Of a stretch of 5,395 nt of DNA, positions 1 through 4,526 are shown piece after piece. The DNA is from Verrucomicrobiota bacterium. Its GTDB lineage: Bacteria > Verrucomicrobiota > Verrucomicrobiia > Chthoniobacterales > Xiphinematobacteraceae. The stretch is from NCBI GenBank assembly GCA_003176035.1, contig PSRL01000041.1:1-5395 (forward strand), read 5' to 3'. The notes beneath the pieces were generated by a model. It was not told the DNA's origin. It did not search any database and worked only from the letters and a program-made list of their open reading frames with translations. The position numbers were made by a program, and so were the translations under genes. The number at the start of each line of letters is the position of its first letter. The stretch's first letter is position 1.

Positions 1-789
1 GATTCACTCACGCCCGGCATTTCCTATGAAGTCACCATCAATGTAAAGGGCTTCTCATCGTGGAACTCTGCGGCGATTGTTCTCGAGCCGTCGCAGTTTC
101 TAATCTTGAATGACATTCACCTGAAGATGGAAGGTGAAGCGACATCTGTCACTGTCTTTGGGGGTTCAACCGAGGAGATCGCTGTCGAGCAGGTCCATCT
201 GGAAGAGCAGCAGCGTGTATTGGGAATCATCCCCAACTTTTATGTCGCCTATGACGGCGCGAATACAGTGCCTCTGACTACCAAGCTCAAGTTCAAGCTG
301 GCGATGCGGGTGGCAAGAGATCCCGTCTCAATCATGGGTATAGGGTTCATGGCGGGCATTAACCAGGCTGCCAACCGGCCTGACTATCAACAGGGCGCAG
401 CGGGATTCGGGCAACGCTTAGGCGCTACTGCAGCCGGCGCATTCAGCGACATCCTCATCGGGGGCGCCATCCTGCCTTCGCTATTGCACCAGGATCCTCG
501 CTACTTCTACCAAGGCACAGGGAGCACGGGCTCGCGCGTCAGACACGCATTGACGTCACCCTTTATCTGCCGAGGCGATAACGGGCATCAACAGATCAAT
601 TTTTCGAGCATTGGAGGAGATATTGGGGCCACCGCGCTGTCGAAAACGTATTATCCCAGCACGAATCGCGGGACCGGAGACCTGATGGTGACATTTGGGA
701 TCAACCAAGGCGAGCGGATGATCGCGGCCATCGCACAGGAATTCATTTTTCCCCACTTCACGCCCAGCCTGAGGAAGCGAACGAGGTAG
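1..789 (+). CDS. Carboxypeptidase-regulatory-like domain protein, 3' part (N-terminus outside window)
   Basis: The frame is open from the first base to a TAG at 787-789, giving 262 visible residues; the true start lies upstream, and the ATG at 322 and similar internal codons are not convincing starts. Visible residues 1-35 (PGISYEVTINVKGFSSW, then IVLEPSQ) match the last strands of a carboxypeptidase-regulatory-like beta-sandwich. Residues 36-70 resemble the following linker, ending in EQVHLEEQQ. Residues 71-250 form a conserved module with RVLGIIPNFYVAY, small-residue-rich stretches such as IGGAILPSLL and GAAGFGQRLGATAAGAF, then QDPRYFYQGTGS and YYPSTNRG. I recognise this combination from many acidobacterial proteins, where its biochemical role is unknown. 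The glycine/alanine-rich stretches and aromatic motifs would suit an envelope or membrane-associated protein, but that is inference. The C-terminus is basic (SLRKRTR). The next gene is convergent, so this gene ends its transcription unit here. Confidence is high for coding and moderate for family. Confidence 0.85.
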   Translation, partial: DSLTPGISYEVTINVKGFSSWNSAAIVLEPSQFLILNDIHLKMEGEATSVTVFGGSTEEIAVEQVHLEEQQRVLGIIPNFYVAYDGANTVPLTTKLKFKLAMRVARDPVSIMGIGFMAGINQAANRPDYQQGAAGFGQRLGATAAGAFSDILIGGAILPSLLHQDPRYFYQGTGSTGSRVRHALTSPFICRGDNGHQQINFSSIGGDIGATALSKTYYPSTNRGTGDLMVTFGINQGERMIAAIAQEFIFPHFTPSLRKRTR

Positions 790-811
790 GAGGGACAAAC
801 TGCAGCACGTT

Positions 812-855
812 GGGGATTACGCCGGATCTGCAACATGAGAGAAGGCGTAATCCCC
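812..855. terminator. 12-bp inverted repeat between convergent genes, probable bidirectional terminator
   Basis: GGGGATTACGCC at 812-823 is the exact reverse complement of GGCGTAATCCCC at 844-855, leaving a 20-nt loop. It lies 22 bp after the stop of the upstream + gene and about 115 bp past the stop of the convergent - gene, where a shared transcription end is expected. There is only a short T-rich tail on the + side (GCTTTGTG) and none on the - side, and the loop is long for an intrinsic terminator. Termination is therefore inferred from position and symmetry. A dispersed palindromic repeat is the main alternative. Confidence 0.45.
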
Positions 856-900
856 GCTTTGTGTCTCAGCAGGAATGCGCGAACCGTGCGCCTGTTCTTC

Positions 901-914
901 CTGTCTGCAGACAG
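901..914. repeat. 14-bp perfect palindrome
   Basis: CTGTCTGCAGACAG reads identically on both strands, with no loop. It sits in the convergent gap between the + gene ending at 789 and the - gene ending at 970. It could be a protein-binding site or chance; no function can be assigned from position, because no start codon lies nearby. Confidence 0.4.
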
Positions 915-961
915 CCGGATGCCCCGCCGAGAGTCCAGACTGGCATGGTTGGCGGTGATAA

Positions 962-973
962 CTGAAGCTTCAG
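962..973. repeat. 12-bp perfect palindrome over the stress-protein stop codon
   Basis: CTGAAGCTTCAG is a perfect palindrome that contains the TGA stop (minus strand, 972-970) of the universal stress protein gene. It has no loop and no T-run, so it is a poor intrinsic terminator. It is recorded as observed symmetry only. Confidence 0.35.
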
Positions 974-1872
974 GGTTGGTCTGGGCGAATGGGAGCGGAC
1001 CGGACACTCAGCACCGGGCAACGGGCTTGCCGTACGATTTCATAGGCATGCGAGAGCGGCGGACCGTCATAAAGGGAACGATGGTTGTCGAGAGCCAGTA
1101 CGATCAGGTCATGTTTGTTCTGGCCGGCGAAGCCGAGAACAGCATCCGAAGGCGATCCGACAACCGCATGATAGCGGATGCAAAGCCCGGAGTCGCTGGT
1201 GGCAAGGGCCTGGAGCTGGCGGCGATAATCGTCCATGCGCAGGTCGCAATTCCGGCTATCGTGTGACCTGACGTGCAAGACGTCTACGCCTGCGCGACAG
1301 GCCTTTGCCGCCGAGAGAGCATAGGGCAATGCGGCGGAGGATTGGGGAGATAGATCGGTTGCCAGGAGTACGGTTTCTAATTGGAGGCTCCTGGCGGCAT
1401 CACGAGAAAAAGGTCCGACCGTGAGTACCGGGCAGGATACATAGTGGAAGATTTCCTCAGCATTGGAACCCAGAAGCAGCTTCGGAATGCCGCTCCGGCC
1501 TCGTGTTCCCAGTACCAGCAGGTCAATCTTCTGATCCCTGACGAAATCGCCTAGAATGGCAAGCTCACCGTAGAAGTTCCATAAACGATGAGTGACGTTA
1601 TCCAGTTTGTGTCCAGCATGAAGGCGGCGCATCAGATCCTGGCAGTCCCGCTCAGCCAATTGGTCAAGTTGTACCATCAGGTCCGGTACGACCGAGAACT
1701 CAGATGGGCGAACAGTGTGAACAATATGAAGCGCGGCTCCATACCAGCGAGTTATTAACAAGGCGTGATGCATGGCTCGATCCGACCATGGCGCAAAATC
1801 GGTTGCGATGGCGATGTTTCGAATCGCGAGGCTCGAGTGTGAGGCTTCAGACATACCCGCATTTCTCTCCAT
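970..1872 (-). CDS. Tandem-domain universal stress protein (UspA family)
   Basis: This 300-residue cytoplasmic protein has two Usp folds, the usual size for a tandem UspA protein. Domain 1 (about residues 16-155) starts with IRNIAIATDFAPWSDRA and holds the ATP-binding signature G122-x2-G125-x9-G135-S136 (GTRGRSG, then LLLGSN), followed by CPVLTVGP. Domain 2 (about 164-292) starts LETVLLATDLSPQSSAA and ends CPVLSVR, but where the glycine signature should be it reads LDNHRSLYDGPPLSHAYEI, so nucleotide binding is probably lost there. The family binds ATP or AMP and supports survival under stress; the specific trigger is unknown. The start chosen is ATG at 1872-1870, with AGGA six bases upstream. 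ATG at 1854 (MSEASHSS) is a close alternative. The frame stays open up to 2151, but that extension is Cys/Arg-rich and not Usp-like. The gene is convergent with the upstream + gene and divergent from the genes to its right. Confidence 0.92.
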   Translation of the reverse strand: MERNAGMSEASHSSLAIRNIAIATDFAPWSDRAMHHALLITRWYGAALHIVHTVRPSEFSVVPDLMVQLDQLAERDCQDLMRRLHAGHKLDNVTHRLWNFYGELAILGDFVRDQKIDLLVLGTRGRSGIPKLLLGSNAEEIFHYVSCPVLTVGPFSRDAARSLQLETVLLATDLSPQSSAALPYALSAAKACRAGVDVLHVRSHDSRNCDLRMDDYRRQLQALATSDSGLCIRYHAVVGSPSDAVLGFAGQNKHDLIVLALDNHRSLYDGPPLSHAYEIVRQARCPVLSVRSAPIRPDQP

Positions 1873-2074
1873 GAGCGATCCTGCACGTTTGGGTCCATCC
1901 ATGGGCCAGCCCAATGCGTTGAGCAGACAGAAACTTTCAGATGCATCGCGTGTGTCCTTACAACACCTGCCGCCATCAAGCGGGCAACTGCCGCGATAGC
2001 AGCAACTGCTGACTGCTCGCGGGACCATTTTCATGAATGTTGAAATGAAGATATTCATCCTCTCGAACGAATGA

Positions 2075-2118
2075 CGCGGATTGCTAATCCCGCGACGTGT
2101 CTGCCGCCAGAACGGCAG
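2075..2118. promoter_or_regulatory. Pair of adjacent hairpins in the divergent intergenic region
   Basis: The first hairpin pairs CGCGGATT (2075-2082) with AATCCCGCG (2086-2094), eight base pairs with one bulged C and a three-base loop. The second pairs CTGCCG (2101-2106) with CGGCAG (2113-2118) across a six-base loop. They lie about 200 bp upstream of the stress-protein start and 125 bp upstream of the small gene. Neither is followed by a T-run. They could lie in a 5' leader or be operator symmetry; the role is undetermined. Confidence 0.3.
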
Positions 2119-2230
2119 CCGCGGAATGTCCGTTCCCTGATGCGCTCGCATCTGCTTTGAATTGAAGAGGCTCCGCCACTACTCGAATGGTGAACGGTTT
2201 GCTATGTATGTGGCAAGCCGACCTGCAAAG

Positions 2231-2237
2231 AAGGAGG
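2231..2237 (+). promoter_or_regulatory. Strong Shine-Dalgarno that fixes the small-gene start
   Basis: AAGGAGG ends five bases before the ATG at 2243. This near-ideal match to the 16S rRNA 3' end decides the start against the in-frame TTG at 2162 and ATG at 2204. It is also the main evidence that the following 75-codon frame is a real gene. Confidence 0.8.
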
Positions 2238-2242
2238 ACGAA

Positions 2243-2470
2243 ATGCTCGACACCAAAGTGATCGGGAACAAAGAGTGGGTGAGGGGATTCCTGACGGCAG
2301 CAGACATCAGATCTCTTGAGGATTTCGATTGTGAAACGAGGATCCGTTATCTGCAGCAGAAACATACACGTCGAAAGCCGAAAAGTTGCGACAAGTTAGT
2401 CGCAACTCACTGCCAGCACGGAGTGCCGCTCGACTGCATTTGCGAGATGTGTCGCGCCCTCGTTGATTGA
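2243..2470 (+). CDS. Small Cys/His-rich hypothetical protein (possible metal-binding)
   Basis: This is a 75-residue protein of no family I recognise. The first 40 residues are mixed and probably helical (EWVRGFLTAADIRSLEDF). Then comes a basic patch, HTRRKPK (41-47). The C-terminal third is rich in possible metal ligands: C49, H56, C57, H59, C65, C67 and C70, in the pattern HCQHG-x3-D-C-x-C-x2-C. That spacing looks like a small zinc-binding knuckle, which is inference from ligand spacing only. There is no signal peptide or membrane segment, so it is probably cytoplasmic. The basic patch beside a zinc-like cluster would be compatible with nucleic-acid binding. It lies 67 bp upstream of mlaE on the same strand and may be co-transcribed with it, although a palindrome and a hairpin intervene. 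Coding confidence comes from the strong ribosome site. Confidence 0.7.
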   Translation: MLDTKVIGNKEWVRGFLTAADIRSLEDFDCETRIRYLQQKHTRRKPKSCDKLVATHCQHGVPLDCICEMCRALVD

Positions 2471-2478
2471 CCGGTCAA
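2467..2478. promoter_or_regulatory. 12-bp palindrome upstream of mlaE, candidate operator
   Basis: TTGACCGGTCAA is a perfect palindrome that overlaps the TGA stop of the small upstream gene and ends 59 bp before the mlaE start. An A/T-edged, GC-centred symmetric 12-mer just ahead of an operon is the kind of site a dimeric helix-turn-helix repressor binds. Its left half also resembles a -35 box (TTGACC), but no good -10 lies at the right spacing. Operator function is inference. Confidence 0.3.
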
Positions 2479-2481
2479 ACG

Positions 2482-2512
2482 GAGTGAGAGTCTCTTGAGC
2501 GCACTCTCTCTT
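2482..2512 (+). promoter_or_regulatory. Hairpin in the leader before mlaE
   Basis: GAGAGT (2486-2491) pairs with ACTCTC (2503-2508) across an 11-base loop. After one T-T mismatch the stem continues for two or three more pairs, counting a G-U. It is followed directly by TTAAGATCGC rather than a T-run, so it is not a convincing intrinsic terminator. It sits between the small gene and mlaE, about 25 bp before the mlaE start, where it could affect read-through or translation. Confidence 0.3.
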
Positions 2513-2537
2513 AAGATCGCAACCAGCAGAGAAATTT

Positions 2538-3299
2538 GTGAAGAAGTTTTCCCAGAACGTCGGGCAATTTGCACGGTTTGCCGGAACCGTCATACTCGAC
2601 GTGTTTCGTCCCCCGATTGAATGGGAGCAATTGTGGCTGCAGATCGGCCAAATCGGTTCCCGTTCTCTGCCGCTCGTTACAGCTGCGGGATTGGCAACTG
2701 GGGTGGTCATGACGCTTCATTCGTCTACGACCCTGGCGCGCTTTGGCGCCTCTGCGATGGTCCCCACGGTACAGTCACTTGGGTTTTTCATTGAAATCGG
2801 TCCACTGCTGACCGCATTACTCGTGGCCGGGCGCGTCGGCGCAGGTATAGGCGCCATCTTGTCGAACATGCGAGCTACCGAACAGATTGATGCCATCGAA
2901 GCATTATCCATCGATTCCTTTAAGTTTCTGGTGGTGGCTCGCGTCCTGGCCTGCGTGCTGGTGTTCCCGGTGCTAACTCTCTTTACGGATTTCAGCGGAC
3001 TCGTTGGCGGGTATTTCGCAGAATACGCGACCTCGCATATTTCCGTGTCTCTTTACCTCGGAAGAGCGTTTCAAGACCTTAGTTTTGAGAACTTCGTTCC
3101 TCCCACGATTAAGACTTGCGTTTTCGGTTTCATCATCGGCACTGTGTCGTCGTTCTTTGGCTACACCACGAATGAAGGGGCAGAAGGAGTCGGGCGCGCC
3201 GCTACCAACAGCGTCGTGTTTTCTTCGCTGCTGGTGATCGTAGCCGACATCGTATTGGTCCGTTGCATCTTTCTGGTTTTTCCGGAGACCGCGCTATGA
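2538..3299 (+). CDS. mlaE: MlaE-family ABC transporter permease (lipid transport)
   Basis: This 253-residue inner-membrane permease belongs to an MCE-type ABC lipid transporter; in characterised Mla systems it dimerises and, with MlaF and MlaD, moves phospholipids between the membranes. An interfacial helix region (about 5-40) precedes hydrophobic segments near 44-62, 78-105, 128-150, 152-165, 190-210 and 225-248. Hallmarks are IEIGPLLTALLVAGRVGAG (85-103), TEQIDAIEALSID (114-126) in the cytoplasmic coupling region, LVVARVLA (131-138), and GYTTNEGAEGVGRAATNSVV near the C-terminus. The start is GTG at 2538: the frame is closed by a TGA at 2496-2498 and no ATG, GTG or TTG intervenes. The ribosome site is weak (AGAG about seven bases upstream). 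Its stop overlaps the mlaF start as ATGA, so the two are translationally coupled. Length is normal for the family and no residues look damaged. Confidence 0.95.
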   Translation: MKKFSQNVGQFARFAGTVILDVFRPPIEWEQLWLQIGQIGSRSLPLVTAAGLATGVVMTLHSSTTLARFGASAMVPTVQSLGFFIEIGPLLTALLVAGRVGAGIGAILSNMRATEQIDAIEALSIDSFKFLVVARVLACVLVFPVLTLFTDFSGLVGGYFAEYATSHISVSLYLGRAFQDLSFENFVPPTIKTCVFGFIIGTVSSFFGYTTNEGAEGVGRAATNSVVFSSLLVIVADIVLVRCIFLVFPETAL

Positions 3300-4039
3300 A
3301 AGAGCAACAGGACCTCGCTATCTTTCTTGAACACGTCACGAAGTCGTTTGGGGAAAAGCACGTCCTCCGCGATGTCTCGCTTCCTATCTGCAAGGGAGAA
3401 GCTGTCTGCCTGCTGGGTCGCAGCGGGACAGGAAAAAGCGTGACACTCAAGCTGATGATTTCCCTGCTGAAGCCAGACCAGGGGCATGTCTGGATCGGGA
3501 AGGAAGATATATCACGGCTGGAACGGGATGATCTTTCCCGAGTGCGCCGCCGCATAGGGTTTCTCTTCCAGAGCGGAGCCCTGTTCGATTCTCTCAATCT
3601 GCACGACAACCTGGCTCTCCCCATGATTCGGATGACAGACAAGTCAAAGCCGGAAATTGAAGAGACCGTCCATCAGGTGCTCAGCGAAGTCGGCCTGGCA
3701 AACGATGGGCAGACCATGCCAGCCGATCTTTCCGGCGGGATGAGGAAACGTGCCGGGCTCGCCAGGGCCCTGGCGCTCGAGCCGGAGATCCTGTTAGTCG
3801 ACGAACCAAGCAGCGGTCTTGACGCGATCACAGCGTCGGAAATCGATGAACTTCTGCTGCACCGGAAGATTCAAGAGAGAACCACTCTGGTGATCGTCAC
3901 CCACGACCCGCATGGAGCTCGGCGTATTGGCGACCGCTTTGCGGTGCTCGAGCAGGGAAGTCTGATCGCCTTTGGAACGGCGCAGGAACTCGAAGAACAC
4001 CGAAACCAGGTGGTGCGTAACTTGATGGCGGAGTGTTAA
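3296..4039 (+). CDS. mlaF: MlaF-family ABC transporter ATP-binding protein
   Basis: This 247-residue cytoplasmic ATPase powers the MlaE permease. All nucleotide-binding elements are present in order: Walker A GRSGTGKS (41-48), Q-loop glutamine Q92 in GFLFQSGALF, signature LSGGM (145-149) continuing RKRAGLARALAL as is typical of MCE-linked ATPases, Walker B ILLVDE (165-170) with catalytic E170, D-loop SSGLD, and H-loop H203 in VTHD. The FQSGALFDSL stretch after the Q-loop is also characteristic of the MlaF subgroup. The start is ATG at 3296, overlapping the mlaE stop, with GGAG eight bases upstream. An in-frame TTG at 3263 would only add residues lying inside mlaE. mlaD follows after four bases. 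There is no sign of truncation. MlaB-like STAS and MlaC-like genes are not visible in this window. Confidence 0.96.
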   Translation: MKEQQDLAIFLEHVTKSFGEKHVLRDVSLPICKGEAVCLLGRSGTGKSVTLKLMISLLKPDQGHVWIGKEDISRLERDDLSRVRRRIGFLFQSGALFDSLNLHDNLALPMIRMTDKSKPEIEETVHQVLSEVGLANDGQTMPADLSGGMRKRAGLARALALEPEILLVDEPSSGLDAITASEIDELLLHRKIQERTTLVIVTHDPHGARRIGDRFAVLEQGSLIAFGTAQELEEHRNQVVRNLMAEC

Positions 4040-4043
4040 AGAT

Positions 4044-4526
4044 ATGCGAAAGCGAGACCTTACTGTCGGAATCTTCCTGATTGCAGGCGTGGTTCTCTTC
4101 AGCGTCAGCATCTTCCTGATTGGAAGCCAGCGCAAAACATTCTCGCCGAGCTTTGAGGTCTTCGCAGCGTTCGCGGACCTGGATGGCCTGATGAAAGGCG
4201 CAAGGGTGCAGGTGGGAGGGTCGGTCGCCGGCGAAGTGACGCACATCGTTGTGCCCGAATCGCCTGGCGCCCCATTTTGCCTCCGGCTCCGGATCGAGGA
4301 ACGATTTCATTCCATTGTGCGCGCCGACTCCGTCGCGGTCATCTCCACCGAGGGCATTATCGGTGATAAGTTCGTTCAGATCCGCCCCGGGGAGCGCCCA
4401 GGCGGCAGAGATAACTCCGGGATCGACGGTCCCGGGCAAAGTTGCCGTCGATATGAACGCGATGATGGAGAAGAGCGCGAGACTCCTCGACGAGACAAGC
4501 GACACGATTACGACAACCAGCCATAA
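4044..4526 (+). CDS. mlaD: MlaD-like MCE-domain protein, N-terminal part as read (frameshifted)
   Basis: This is the start of the substrate-binding MCE subunit. ATG at 4044 follows GGAG (4030-4033) and lies four bases after mlaF. Residues 7-27 (TVGIFLIAGVVLFSVSIFLIG) form a signal anchor holding it in the inner membrane with the rest in the periplasm. Residues 36-116 are a single MCE domain, with FADLDGLMKGARVQVGGSVAGEV and the closing STEGIIGDKFVQIRPG. In characterised systems MCE domains form a hexameric ring with a hydrophobic lipid channel on top of MlaE. After G116 the uncorrected frame gives 44 residues of charged, low-complexity sequence (ERPGGRDNSG onward) and stops at 4524-4526. That tail does not look like MCE protein, whereas the +1 frame continues the expected sequence. 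As read, the product would lose everything beyond the MCE domain. Confidence 0.88.
   Translation: MRKRDLTVGIFLIAGVVLFSVSIFLIGSQRKTFSPSFEVFAAFADLDGLMKGARVQVGGSVAGEVTHIVVPESPGAPFCLRLRIEERFHSIVRADSVAVISTEGIIGDKFVQIRPGERPGGRDNSGIDGPGQSCRRYERDDGEERETPRRDKRHDYDNQP
4385..4392 (+). other. Frameshift site in mlaD (CCCCGGGG run)
   Basis: Upstream codons read ATC CGC CCC GGG in the mlaD frame (IRPG). Dropping one C or G from this run gives IRPG followed by SAQAAEITPGSTVPGK, the expected exit from an MCE domain, and the new frame stays open to the window edge. One base is thus in excess, or two are missing. A homopolymer sequencing error or a recent mutation is most likely. Programmed +1 slippage at CCC-G is a weaker possibility. 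Confidence 0.8.

Larger units (their letters stand above)
1873..2242. other. Divergent intergenic region, no convincing gene
   Basis: These 370 bp separate the leftward stress-protein gene from the rightward small gene, so promoters for both are expected here. No clear -35/-10 pair could be identified for either. The open frames crossing it lack family resemblance or good ribosome sites. The only structures seen are two adjacent hairpins at 2075-2094 and 2101-2118, listed separately, and weak ATGAAT/ATTCAT inverted arms at 2033-2038 and 2053-2058. Confidence 0.6.

Noticed and set aside
1142..1182. GCATCCG/CGGATGC inverted repeat inside the stress-protein gene
   Set aside because: Seven-base arms with a 27-base spacer within coding sequence are readily explained by chance.
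651..1266. Open frames 651-1007 (-) and 835-1266 (+) around the convergent gap
   Set aside because: They overlap the real genes at either side, have compositions typical of shadow frames and lack ribosome sites or recognisable motifs.
1873..2151. N-terminal extension of the universal stress protein up to 2151 on the minus strand
   Set aside because: The added 93 residues are Cys/Arg-rich, contain no Usp features and would make the protein longer than usual; ATG at 1872 has a suitable ribosome site.
2084..2365. Minus-strand frame overlapping the small Cys/His gene
   Set aside because: It is antisense to a frame with a far better ribosome site and shows no domain or plausible start signal.
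3161..3642. Minus-strand frames opposite mlaE and mlaF
   Set aside because: Arg/Ser-rich translations are expected from the complement of conserved ABC-transporter codons.
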